NCBI GenBank assembly: GCA_934130105.1
Contig: CAKOXL010000019.1
Span: forward strand, 1-23,787
DNA length: 23,787 nt
Source: an uncultured Bacilli bacterium
GTDB lineage: Bacteria > Bacillota_I > Bacilli_A > RF39 > UBA660
Direction of reading: 5' to 3'
Shown here: in pieces, positions 14,760 to 22,921 of the stretch
Layout of the letters: every line of letters begins with the position of its first letter
Position numbering within the stretch: the first letter of the stretch is position 1
Notes under the pieces: generated by a model
What the model saw: only the letters and a program-made list of their open reading frames with translations
The model's database searches: none
Told to the model about the DNA's origin: nothing
Made by a program: the position numbers and the translations under genes

Positions 14760-15557
14760 ATGGCAAAGTATATGTTTAGAGTTTATTTGCATAATGGAGT
14801 AGAAGATGTTGTTCCTAGTGGATTACCTGGAACGGATTTACATGATTTAGATAAATTTGTTTTTGATTGCGGTAGTTATTCTCATTTTTTAAGATCTTTA
14901 GCTAATGAATTTGGTTTACGAGTAGAGGATATTACTAGAGTAAGTATTTATCGTGTTAAAAAGAATGTTGAATTTAAAGTTCCGTTCAATAATACCTATC
15001 TTAATAGTGCTTTAAATACTTTAACTACTAAAAAAGTGGTTGGTCTACATGGCAATAGAATAGATGCAGTAGTAGTTCCTAAGACTAGTCCTAGTTATAT
15101 TGAAATGAAAAAGTTTTTACTATCAAATATTGGCAATAATTCCTTTTTTAGTGATATATATACTTATAACAATCAGTTTCAACGTCTTTTAATTGAATAT
15201 TCTCAAGCATTAAAAACAGATCTTGATAATTTAGAAGATGTTCTTAATTTTGAAGAATTAAAACGTAGAGTGGAAAATGAATTAAGTATATATAAAAACT
15301 ATCGTGGCCTTTGTTTAGCACGTAAAAAACATGAAGATAATCTAAGAAAAAGTAGTGATATAAAATCTAGTATTTATGTAAGTCCCCAATTTCCAACTGA
15401 TAATATTTCGTTACATCCTTTAACCAAAGATGAGACAGAAAAAATCAATTATCAAGCACGTATTAATCAAGTTAATCAGTATGTTAATTTGTTAGGTGAA
15501 GAAAAAGAAGAGTTTTTAGAAGCTGACGAATTAGATATTGTACATAATTATCGTTAG
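14760..15557 (+). CDS. Conserved-looking protein of unknown function coupled to xerC
   Basis: A 265-aa protein I do not recognise. The start is the ATG at 14760, five bases after GGGGTGG. A TTG at 14745 is in frame but lies before that site. There is no signal peptide or membrane helix, so it is probably cytoplasmic. The first 100 residues are mixed (YMFRVYLHNGVEDVV, FDCGSYSHFLRSLANEFGL). The middle, around residues 130-205, looks helical and may form coiled coil (EELKRRVENELSIYKNYRG). The C-terminus is acidic. The stop codon overlaps the ribosome binding site of the tyrosine recombinase, so the two are translationally coupled. That suggests a functional link, but nothing in the sequence says what it is. 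Confidence 0.8.
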   Translation: MAKYMFRVYLHNGVEDVVPSGLPGTDLHDLDKFVFDCGSYSHFLRSLANEFGLRVEDITRVSIYRVKKNVEFKVPFNNTYLNSALNTLTTKKVVGLHGNRIDAVVVPKTSPSYIEMKKFLLSNIGNNSFFSDIYTYNNQFQRLLIEYSQALKTDLDNLEDVLNFEELKRRVENELSIYKNYRGLCLARKKHEDNLRKSSDIKSSIYVSPQFPTDNISLHPLTKDETEKINYQARINQVNQYVNLLGEEKEEFLEADELDIVHNYR

Positions 15558-15564
15558 GAGCATT

Positions 15565-16449
15565 ATGAATTACTTAACTGATTTTATTAAATATTTAGAA
15601 GTTGAAAAAAGAGATTCTAAATATACAGTTTTAAATTATGAATTAGATATTAAACAATTTCTTGATTATTGTATTAAAAATAATATTGATTATAAGAAGA
15701 TAACCTATATACAGGCAAGGGCCTATACTAATTATTTGTATACTGTTTCGTTAGAAAAGGCATCATCTATAAGTAGAAAGATATCTGCTATTAGGGGATT
15801 TTATCGTTATTTAGCTAATTACAACATAGAAAATGATTCTTTTTCTTTACTTAAATTACCAAAAAAAGCAAAAAGATTACCACATTATTTCGAGTACAAT
15901 GAATTAACTTGTTTATTTGATTCAGTACCTTTAAATACCCCACTTGGTGAAAGAAATGCGCTTATACTTGAAATGTTGTATGCTACTGGTATTCGTGTTG
16001 GAGAATTAGTTAATATTAAATTAAACGATATTAATCATAGTGAAAAGACAATTAAGATTTTAGGTAAAGGTAATAAGGAAAGAATAGTTTACTATAATAA
16101 AGTTACTGAAAATAGACTTATGCTTTATTTAAATGATGGTTTTATAAAACTAAATAAAAAGAATAGTAATTACTTATTTCTAAATAATTTTGGTGGTAAT
16201 TTGACAACTAGAGGGGTTGAAAAAATACTTGATGAAGTAATAAAGAAAACGCAACTTACTAAGCATATTACACCACATATGTTAAGACATAGTTTTGCTA
16301 CACATCTATTAAATGAGGGGTGTGATTTGTTATCAGTTCAAGAGTTATTAGGCCATGAATCATTATCAGCTACTAATATTTATACACATGTTACTAATGA
16401 TCGCTTAAAGGAGGTATATTTTAAGAGTCATCCTAGAGCTAAAAAGTAG
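15565..16449 (+). CDS. xerC: Tyrosine recombinase XerC (CodV-like)
   Basis: A 294-aa site-specific recombinase. The N-terminal SAM-like core-binding domain (residues 1-85) and the catalytic domain are complete: R144 (TGIRVGEL), K168 (GKGNKERI), H238 and R241 (HMLRHSFATHLL), H264 (LLGHESL) and the nucleophile Y273 (TNIYTHV). The end, VYFKSHPRAKK, is typical of Xer proteins that resolve chromosome dimers at dif. Downstream of rbgA-rnhB-topA this is the place of xerC/codV in Bacillus, so it is most likely the housekeeping enzyme. The start ATG at 15565 follows TAGGAG, which overlaps the previous stop; an upstream TTG is less likely. It lies about 1.2 kb from the last junction repeat of the adhesin cassettes and is the only intact recombinase in the window, but nothing shows directly that it acts there. 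Confidence 0.92.
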   Translation: MNYLTDFIKYLEVEKRDSKYTVLNYELDIKQFLDYCIKNNIDYKKITYIQARAYTNYLYTVSLEKASSISRKISAIRGFYRYLANYNIENDSFSLLKLPKKAKRLPHYFEYNELTCLFDSVPLNTPLGERNALILEMLYATGIRVGELVNIKLNDINHSEKTIKILGKGNKERIVYYNKVTENRLMLYLNDGFIKLNKKNSNYLFLNNFGGNLTTRGVEKILDEVIKKTQLTKHITPHMLRHSFATHLLNEGCDLLSVQELLGHESLSATNIYTHVTNDRLKEVYFKSHPRAKK

Positions 16450-16549
16450 CATTTTTTTCTTATATTTAACTCTTTGTATCAAAAAATTAAAAAACCTCTT
16501 TTAAGATACTTGTTTTTGCTTTATAATATTATTAAAGGAGAGTAGGAAT

Positions 16550-18289
16550 ATGAAAAAAGTAAAAAAGAAACAAGAAAATAGTAGTTTCTTGCAAAAATTT
16601 TATGCTTTTTGGGCTAGTCTTTCAGATAATACAGCTAAGCTTAGCAGAAAAGATTTTATCATCTTAGGAATATTAGTTGTTTTTTATCTTATTATTTCTT
16701 TTTATCATCTTGGTACTTTGAATAGTCCAAAAACGTATTATAATTTTAAGACTGAGGGGGAAGTTGTAAGCGTTTACTTATCAAATGGTAGTCAAGATAT
16801 TTCTAAGATTCGTTATTATACTGGAGCTGAAACTGGTACTTTTAGTGTTATAGCTTCTAATGATGGTGATACTTATCAAGAGATTGCAACACTAGAAGAA
16901 AAATCTGTTTTTGCTTGGGAAGACTTAGAAGTTGATGCTAATTTCAAATATTTAAAGTTTGTGTCTAAAACGGATGGAAGTTATATAGGTGAGATTCAGT
17001 TATATAACAAATACGGAGAAAAAGTATTAGCACAAGCAATGGATGAACAAAGTATGGTATTAGTTGACGAAATGGATACTGTACCTGCACAAATTAGTTA
17101 TTTAAATAGTACTTATTTTGATGAGATATATTTTGCTAGAAGTGCTTATGAATATATTCATGGTATAAATGCAATGGAATGGGTACATCCACCTTTAGGT
17201 AAATTAATTATGGCACTTCCAATATTATTATTTGGTATGAGTACTTTTAGTTACCGTTTAATGGGTACACTAGCTGGCGTTATAATGATACCAGTTATCT
17301 ATATTTTAGCTAAGAGAATATTTAAAAATCGTAAATGGGCTTCTTTAGCTGGAATTTTGATGACGTTTGATTGCTTCCATTTTGCACAAACTAGAATGGG
17401 AACAGTTGATAGTTTCTTAGTATTATTTATAATGTTATCAGTATTATTCATGTATCAATATATTGATTTAGATAGTAATGCTAAATTAAAAACCAGATTA
17501 TTGAATTTGTTTTTATCTGGATTATTTATTGGATGCGCTATTTCAACTAAATGGACTGGCTTATATGCTGGACTTGGTTTAGCAATTGTGTTCTTTACTA
17601 ATTTAGTATATAAGAATGTCGTAAAAAAGGAAAAAGATAAAGATTTATTAAAGGTTATTATATCATGTTGCTTTTTCTTTATAGTGATTCCAATTACTAT
17701 TTATATTCTTGGATATTTATTATTTCCTAATGTTGTAAATTACCATAATAATAGTATTTCAGGAATTTTAAAACAAATTTCAGATATGTATTATTATCAT
17801 TCACATTTGACTGAGACACATCCGTTCCAATCAGCATGGTATACATGGCCTATTATGTATAAGCCAGTTTGGTATTATGTTGGTTATTATGGTGGTAATA
17901 TTAAATCTACTATAGTTGGTATTGGTAATCCAGTTATTTGGTGGAGTGGTATCTTAGCATTTGTTTATGTACTAATTAGTGCTATTAAAACAAGAAAAAA
18001 AGAATTATTATTCATTTTAGTATTTATTTTATGTAATTTCTTACCATATGTATTTATTGGTAGAGCTATGTTTATGTACCATTATTTTCCAACATTACCA
18101 TTTATAATGTTAGCTATTGTTGCATTTATTAAATGGATAACTGAAAAGATAAATAATAATAATGTATATATTTACTATACAATACTTGTTATATTTACTT
18201 TTATGATATTTTATCCAGTTATTTCAGGAATGCTAACAACTAGTGATTATATTGATAGTTTGAAATGGCTATCTAGTTGGATATTCTAA
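16550..18289 (+). CDS. PMT-family (GT39) membrane glycosyltransferase with discoidin-like insert
   Basis: A 579-aa multi-pass membrane protein that should move a sugar, typically mannose, from a polyprenyl-phosphate carrier to Ser/Thr of exported proteins. Family marks are the acidic pair D191-E192 in the first large outer loop (YFDEIYFARSAYEYIHG), the motif HPPLGK at 213-218 and QTRMGTVDSF further on, plus about ten hydrophobic helices. Unlike short bacterial members, residues 66-158 between the first helix and the DE motif form a beta-rich discoidin/F5/8-C-like insert, probably outside the cell. AAAGGAG precedes the ATG by nine bases, and a TATAAT at 16522-16527 may be its -10, though no good -35 is seen. 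The Smr gene follows after one base. Likely targets are the Ser/Thr-rich surface proteins encoded nearby; this is an inference. Confidence 0.85.
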   Translation: MKKVKKKQENSSFLQKFYAFWASLSDNTAKLSRKDFIILGILVVFYLIISFYHLGTLNSPKTYYNFKTEGEVVSVYLSNGSQDISKIRYYTGAETGTFSVIASNDGDTYQEIATLEEKSVFAWEDLEVDANFKYLKFVSKTDGSYIGEIQLYNKYGEKVLAQAMDEQSMVLVDEMDTVPAQISYLNSTYFDEIYFARSAYEYIHGINAMEWVHPPLGKLIMALPILLFGMSTFSYRLMGTLAGVIMIPVIYILAKRIFKNRKWASLAGILMTFDCFHFAQTRMGTVDSFLVLFIMLSVLFMYQYIDLDSNAKLKTRLLNLFLSGLFIGCAISTKWTGLYAGLGLAIVFFTNLVYKNVVKKEKDKDLLKVIISCCFFFIVIPITIYILGYLLFPNVVNYHNNSISGILKQISDMYYYHSHLTETHPFQSAWYTWPIMYKPVWYYVGYYGGNIKSTIVGIGNPVIWWSGILAFVYVLISAIKTRKKELLFILVFILCNFLPYVFIGRAMFMYHYFPTLPFIMLAIVAFIKWITEKINNNNVYIYYTILVIFTFMIFYPVISGMLTTSDYIDSLKWLSSWIF

Positions 18290-18290
18290 A

Positions 18291-18551
18291 ATGTTATATA
18301 GTAATTGGCCTACTATTGATTTACATGGTGAAGATAGAAAAACGGCAGAATTATTGGTTAGACAGTTTATTGATGATAACTGGCGTTTAAAAAACAAAAA
18401 ACTTGTTGTGATTCATGGAATAGGAACAGGAATACTAAAAAAACAAGTACATGAAATGTTAAAAAAAGACAAGAGAGTAGAAAAATATTATATTGATTTT
18501 TTTAATGTTGGTTGTACTTTGATTGAATTAAAAGAAAATATTGACAACTAA
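18291..18551 (+). CDS. Stand-alone Smr-domain protein
   Basis: An 86-aa protein made only of an Smr domain, the module otherwise found at the C-terminus of MutS2. The signatures IDLHGEDRKTAE (DLHG at 10-13) and VIHGIGTGILKK (HGxGxG at 42-47) are both clear. Smr domains bind or nick branched DNA or cut RNA; MutS2 Smr acts in ribosome rescue and recombination control in Bacillus. Which applies here is unknown. The ATG follows the PMT gene stop after one base without its own strong ribosome binding site, so it depends on translational coupling. The last codons overlap the promoter of the next operon. Confidence 0.88.
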   Translation: MLYSNWPTIDLHGEDRKTAELLVRQFIDDNWRLKNKKLVVIHGIGTGILKKQVHEMLKKDKRVEKYYIDFFNVGCTLIELKENIDN

Positions 18552-18569
18552 AGCGTTTGGTGCTATAAT
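18541..18569 (+). promoter_or_regulatory. Consensus sigma-A promoter for the two surface-protein genes
   Basis: TTGACA (18541-18546), 17-bp spacer and TATAAT (18564-18569), with TG-C before the -10: a perfect consensus with extended -10. It overlaps the last codons of the Smr gene. High expression is expected. Confidence 0.88.
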
Positions 18570-18597
18570 ACAGCACATAAAACGAGGGGGAATTTAT

Positions 18598-20043
18598 ATG
18601 TATACTGAAGAAAAGAAAAATAATAATTTACTTATTAATTTTATCTTAAAACTAATCTTGATTATAGTATTTGTTTTATTACTTGTATGGTTAGTACCAT
18701 GGCCTAATATGGATTCATTAAATCCACTAAAGGATCAAATTTTTAATGCTAACTTACAAACTATGAAGGAAGCTGGTATTTCTTATTTCACTACTGAGAG
18801 ATTACCTGCTGAAGTAGGAGATAAAACAACTATAACTCTTCAAAAGATGTTAGACTTAAAATTAATTATACCATTTACAGATCGTGATGGTAATTCATGT
18901 GATGTTACAGCATCTTATATTTCTCTAGAAAAGAAAGATACTGAATATTTGATGAAAGTTAACTTAAAATGTGGTGAACAGGAAGATTATATTTTAGTAC
19001 ACTTAGGATGTTATTCTTATTGTACTACTGATATTTGTGAGGCTAAACCAAATAATACAGAAAAACCTTCTACAAGTCCAAAACCATCTCAGACTAATAA
19101 GCCAACACCAAAACCAACTAGTACTCCAACATCTAATCCAAAACCTACAGCTACACCAAAACCAACAAATACTCCAACACCTACTGCAACACCAAAACCA
19201 ACTAATACACCGGTACCAACTAGTACTCCAACACCTACTGCAACACCAAAACCTACTAGTACACCGGTACCAACTAGTACTCCAACACCTACTGCAACAC
19301 CAAAACCAACTCCAACTGCAACTCCTAAACCTGATAATAAGGTTGAATATCAATATGCTAAAGATGTAGCTGGATATTGTAGTAACTGGGGTCAATGGGT
19401 TCAAAAAATAAAAACTGCAAATGATGGCGTTGTATTTGAACTTACTGATAAAAAAGAAGTAGTTGATCTTGGTACTAAGCTTGTTCAATATGGAACAAAA
19501 AATGTTTATAAACAAGTACAAGTAACACAAGGACAAACTTATACTATGGGTCATTATACATATAAAGTATGTACTAATTATTCATATGTAGCTGATAAGA
19601 GTACTGTATATAGAATTGATAGTGATTGGGCTTATGTAGATCAATGGTATCAAGGATATAATCCACCTGAAAACACTGTAACCGAACGTTGGATTTTCCA
19701 AGGTGTTGATTTTAGCCAATGTGGTAATGATTGTACAAATCATCCTTATGTAATTTATAGAAAACAAACAAGACAAGCAACACCATATACAACTTATTCA
19801 AATATTACTGCTACATGTACACAAGTAGAAGATAGATCAATTGAAATTTTAGGAACAAGAGTTGTTTCTGAACTTAAAAAAGTATTTGCTGGTACTGAAC
19901 CAATTTATGCTAATGTTAGATATTATAAAATGCGTACTTGTGATTCATTTGTAAATGCTTACACTGATTACAAATGGTCTTCAAGTAAAAATGATCAATC
20001 ACTAATAAACAGTGGTTATAAAATTACTGGCGTAACTAGATAA
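18598..20043 (+). CDS. Single-pass membrane protein with Pro/Thr-rich spacer and Cys-rich outer domains, unknown function
   Basis: A 481-aa protein I do not recognise. The start is the ATG at 18598 behind GAGGGGG. A TTG upstream coincides with the promoter -35 and is rejected. Residues 11-34 form one membrane helix preceded by a charged N-terminus, so the rest should be outside. Residues 40-148 form a small domain with five cysteines. Residues about 150-247 are a Pro/Thr/Lys spacer of TPTPTATPKPT type, with an 18-residue unit repeated nearly exactly. Residues 248-481 form a second domain rich in Tyr, Trp and Cys (YCSNWGQW, FSQCGNDCTNHP). Such spacers usually carry a domain through the cell wall and are often O-glycosylated, which fits the PMT gene upstream. 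The next gene follows after 16 bases and is probably co-expressed. Confidence 0.82.
   Translation: MYTEEKKNNNLLINFILKLILIIVFVLLLVWLVPWPNMDSLNPLKDQIFNANLQTMKEAGISYFTTERLPAEVGDKTTITLQKMLDLKLIIPFTDRDGNSCDVTASYISLEKKDTEYLMKVNLKCGEQEDYILVHLGCYSYCTTDICEAKPNNTEKPSTSPKPSQTNKPTPKPTSTPTSNPKPTATPKPTNTPTPTATPKPTNTPVPTSTPTPTATPKPTSTPVPTSTPTPTATPKPTPTATPKPDNKVEYQYAKDVAGYCSNWGQWVQKIKTANDGVVFELTDKKEVVDLGTKLVQYGTKNVYKQVQVTQGQTYTMGHYTYKVCTNYSYVADKSTVYRIDSDWAYVDQWYQGYNPPENTVTERWIFQGVDFSQCGNDCTNHPYVIYRKQTRQATPYTTYSNITATCTQVEDRSIEILGTRVVSELKKVFAGTEPIYANVRYYKMRTCDSFVNAYTDYKWSSSKNDQSLINSGYKITGVTR
19208..19310 (+). repeat. 54-bp direct repeat in the Pro/Thr-rich spacer
   Basis: A 54-bp unit starting CACCGGTACC occurs at 19208 and again at 19262 with few changes. 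It encodes an 18-residue TPVPTSTPTPTATPKP-like unit. Shorter related units lie upstream from about 19100. Such repeats can change copy number and alter spacer length. Confidence 0.75.
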
Positions 20044-20059
20044 AAAGGAGTGGTGAATT

Positions 20060-22744
20060 ATGGATAACGTCATGTTACCTGAAATGAAAAAGGTTGTATT
20101 TGGTACAAACCGTGAGTTATATAATAAAAAAGGCAAGTTAGCAATAGAAAAAGTAATAATGTTTCCTGAAGATGGAAAGCCTATTATTGTTGATTTGGTT
20201 AACTATTCTGATGAAGCAAAAGAAGAAAAATTGGATAAGTTATCTAAATCATTAAAAGCAGCTGGTGTTAATGCAACTGATAATTATTTTACAGATAGCA
20301 AGAGCTTTGTACATTATTATGAGAAAGCTTTAAAAGCACAAGTTAAAAAAGACAATAGTAAATTAAAAGCAGCTTTAATTGGATTAGGTATTACAGCCGG
20401 TGTAGTTGGAGTTGGTAGTGCTGTTGGAATTGGTGCTTATAATCTTGCTAATAATAAAGGTGTTAGTGTAGAAGATACTGATGATAAACTTGCTGATGTT
20501 CCAGATATAAGTGATAAAGATTGGCAATTTTATTTAAATAATGCTCTAGATACTACTCAAAAAGAAGTTTTCCAAGATAGAATAACTAAATGGCTTACAT
20601 CTGTTAATGGCAAAGAAGATTGGGAAAAAGTTACTTTAACTGAAGATAAAATGAATGAACTTGGCTATGATAGCACAAATTGTTTATATGGTTTTACAGC
20701 AGAAGAAGCTTATTCACTTATGTTAAGATTTGGTAATTATTCAGATAGTGAATATACATCAATTACTGGTGGAAAATCAATTGATGTTGTTAAGGTAATG
20801 GATGATGCTCATAGTTCAAGTAATGGAGCTTTAGCTAGTATAATATATTATTATATTAATAGTGATGAGTGCGATTTAAAAATAGATAAATTAATTAATT
20901 TTAGTGATAAAGAAGTCGAAAAAATTAATGAAATTGAAGGATTACTTAGAGAATATAAAGAGTTAGAAGCTGATAGTACAAAAGCTGGTGAAGCTGAAGC
21001 TAAAATGCATGAAATCAAGTCTTGGCTTAATGAATATGCTCATGATGTTGATTATGATCAAAGTAATGCTAAATCTTATATTTTAAGAACATTTGTACAA
21101 GCAGCAAGTGTTATTTCTGTAAAGCATGGTTATAAAGATCAAACTGAGATAGAAGTATATGATAAAACTGCAGGCGTTAATGTTAGTAAACAAATTACGA
21201 CTCAATTATTTGATGAAATTATGATTCGTGACTTGGTAACTGGATACTTATATAGTAATGACAATGAAATGTTTGATTCAGCTAGTTATTTAGAAGAACA
21301 TGGTATTTCTAGCGATAGATATCAATTGATGATGTCAGATGTAGCTATGAGTATTGCTGATAAGTCTTGTAGTAGTCAATCAGAAAAGCTACAACAAGCT
21401 AATGACTTTATGGCTAAGTTAAGACAAAATGATTCTTTAGCTGAAGCTGCATATGCTGCAACTAAAGACATTAAAATTGATTTAAATGATACTAATAATG
21501 TTATTACTGATTGGGATAAATTAGTAAATGGTACTTACGATTCTAGTGTTTTGATTGAAAAATTAAATGATTATTTAGTGAAAAAAGAAATTTACCCAGA
21601 AAATACAATGTACTTTTTGAAAGAAAAAGCTGTTCAAGATTATATTGATTATTTAGATAATAATGGAGTTACTGCTGGTAAACCTGGTGACTTTATTGAA
21701 ACAGAAACAGAAAGAGTTACTGCAACACCAAATGAAATGACACAGGAAAATGCAAATGCATTAAATCATGAAAATCAAGTTGTAACTCCAGAACAAGCAA
21801 TGGAAGAAGCAAGACAGGAAAATTACGAGAAAACTGGTCTTTATGATACTTCTACTCCTGGATCAGAACCAAAAGTAGAAGAAGAAGTTAGAAATAGTGA
21901 TGATTTCCAAGCAAGAATGCAATTTTTACAAGGTATTTATAACGCAACATTTAATCATGTTGTTGGTCATAGTGTTGTTACTGATACGGTAGATACTTCT
22001 AATACTTATGGTCAAGTTTATACTGATAGTTGGGCTAACTCTAGTGATGAAGAGATTGTATTTAATTATAATTTGGCAATAGAAGATGCTAAGAAATATT
22101 TAGATGATTTATCTCATGATGGTGAAACAATAGAAGAAGATGTTACTATTAATCCTGAATATAAGGATGCAGAAATTTATCCTGATAGTCAAGCACCAGT
22201 TGAGAGTGTTGATAAAAAAACAAATAATGAAAATACTAGTACTGTAGAAACTCCAACTGATACTGTTAAACCTAGTGAACCTCAACAGGGTAATAATAGT
22301 ACTAATGATACTCCTTCTAAAGATAACAATAATGATAAGCCTTTTGAAGGTATAACTGATAAGGAACCTACTGATTATGCACCAGTTGTAGATGATAATA
22401 CAACAGTAACACCTGATAATAGCAATAGTGATGTTGTTAATATAGAAGATATGACTGATGAAGAATTAGAAGAGTTTTTGAAATATTTAAATAGTACTTT
22501 AAATTCTGCTAATGAACAATCTATGTCTGATAGTAATGCAACTTTAACAAGTGATAATCAAGTAGTAGATGGAATAGTAAGTGAAGCTCCTACTGGTTAT
22601 GCACCAGTTGTAAATGATAGCGAAGATAATAGTAATTATAGTTCAAGTTTCGATGTTGAAAATATGACTGATGAAGAGTTAGAACAATTTATATCAGCAT
22701 TAAATAATACAGTTGATTCAGAAGAACAAGTTAAAACAAAATAA
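20060..22744 (+). CDS. Large acidic single-pass membrane protein, unknown function
   Basis: An 894-aa protein with no family I recognise. AAGGAG lies nine bases before the ATG. Residues 1-103 look like a folded cytoplasmic part ending in a basic stretch (KAQVKKDNSKLK). Residues 104-128 form one Gly/Ala/Val-rich membrane helix (AALIGLGITAGVVGVGSAV). The remaining roughly 760 residues should be outside. They are acidic and largely helical to about 560, then increasingly Asn/Asp/Ser/Thr-rich and probably unstructured. The C-terminal part has a degenerate duplication: EPTDYAPVVDD ... NIEDMTDEELEEFL and APTGYAPVVND ... DVENMTDEELEQFI. There is no LPXTG. It follows the 481-aa spacer protein by 16 bases under the same strong promoter, so the two may form one envelope complex. 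It has no obvious terminator and runs up to the infC promoter. Confidence 0.82.
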   Translation: MDNVMLPEMKKVVFGTNRELYNKKGKLAIEKVIMFPEDGKPIIVDLVNYSDEAKEEKLDKLSKSLKAAGVNATDNYFTDSKSFVHYYEKALKAQVKKDNSKLKAALIGLGITAGVVGVGSAVGIGAYNLANNKGVSVEDTDDKLADVPDISDKDWQFYLNNALDTTQKEVFQDRITKWLTSVNGKEDWEKVTLTEDKMNELGYDSTNCLYGFTAEEAYSLMLRFGNYSDSEYTSITGGKSIDVVKVMDDAHSSSNGALASIIYYYINSDECDLKIDKLINFSDKEVEKINEIEGLLREYKELEADSTKAGEAEAKMHEIKSWLNEYAHDVDYDQSNAKSYILRTFVQAASVISVKHGYKDQTEIEVYDKTAGVNVSKQITTQLFDEIMIRDLVTGYLYSNDNEMFDSASYLEEHGISSDRYQLMMSDVAMSIADKSCSSQSEKLQQANDFMAKLRQNDSLAEAAYAATKDIKIDLNDTNNVITDWDKLVNGTYDSSVLIEKLNDYLVKKEIYPENTMYFLKEKAVQDYIDYLDNNGVTAGKPGDFIETETERVTATPNEMTQENANALNHENQVVTPEQAMEEARQENYEKTGLYDTSTPGSEPKVEEEVRNSDDFQARMQFLQGIYNATFNHVVGHSVVTDTVDTSNTYGQVYTDSWANSSDEEIVFNYNLAIEDAKKYLDDLSHDGETIEEDVTINPEYKDAEIYPDSQAPVESVDKKTNNENTSTVETPTDTVKPSEPQQGNNSTNDTPSKDNNNDKPFEGITDKEPTDYAPVVDDNTTVTPDNSNSDVVNIEDMTDEELEEFLKYLNSTLNSANEQSMSDSNATLTSDNQVVDGIVSEAPTGYAPVVNDSEDNSNYSSSFDVENMTDEELEQFISALNNTVDSEEQVKTK

Positions 22745-22746
22745 TA

Positions 22747-22775
22747 TTGACAATTATGCATAATTTATGTATAAT
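22747..22775 (+). promoter_or_regulatory. Consensus promoter of infC-rpmI-rplT
   Basis: TTGACA (22747-22752), 17-bp spacer, TATAAT (22770-22775). The -35 begins three bases after the stop codon of the previous gene. Confidence 0.88.
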
Positions 22776-22781
22776 TAAATA

Positions 22782-22921
22782 GAATTTAAAGAGGAAAGAG
22801 ATTAAAAATCCACCTGATAGCGAATAGTTATAGGTAAAGAGCCGGTATATATATAATTATATTAATGGTTTTTTAAGGTGGATTTTATATCCACCTTTTT
22901 AATATTATGGAGGTGTTTTTT
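22782..22921 (+). promoter_or_regulatory. L20-leader-like attenuator of the infC operon
   Basis: The roughly 140-nt leader contains three segments that cannot all pair at once. AATCCACCT (22807-22815) can pair with AGGTGGATT (22876-22884), forming a long-range antiterminator. Alternatively AAGGTGGAT (22875-22883) pairs with ATCCACCTT (22889-22897), followed by T residues, forming a terminator. In Bacillus the same operon is controlled by ribosomal protein L20 binding its leader and promoting termination. The intervening AGCGAATAG ... GTAAAGAGCC stretch is the likely L20-binding part. The switch geometry is seen in the sequence; control by L20 is taken from the family. Confidence 0.72.
22875..22900 (+). 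terminator. Intrinsic terminator arm of the infC leader
   Basis: Perfect 9-bp stem AAGGTGGAT / ATCCACCTT with a 5-base loop and a T run ending at 22900, upstream of the infC ribosome binding site. It is conditional rather than constitutive. Confidence 0.8.

Noticed and set aside
16438..16457. Terminator after xerC (GCTA/TAGC stem followed by T run)
   Set aside because: Only four base pairs; too weak to call, although the T run is suggestive.
19003..19554. Open frames opposite and in another frame of the Pro/Thr repeats (Trp/Cys/Ser-rich or Gln/Leu-rich products)
   Set aside because: They are shadows of the repetitive spacer coding sequence: low complexity, no ribosome binding site, opposite to or overlapping a clear gene.
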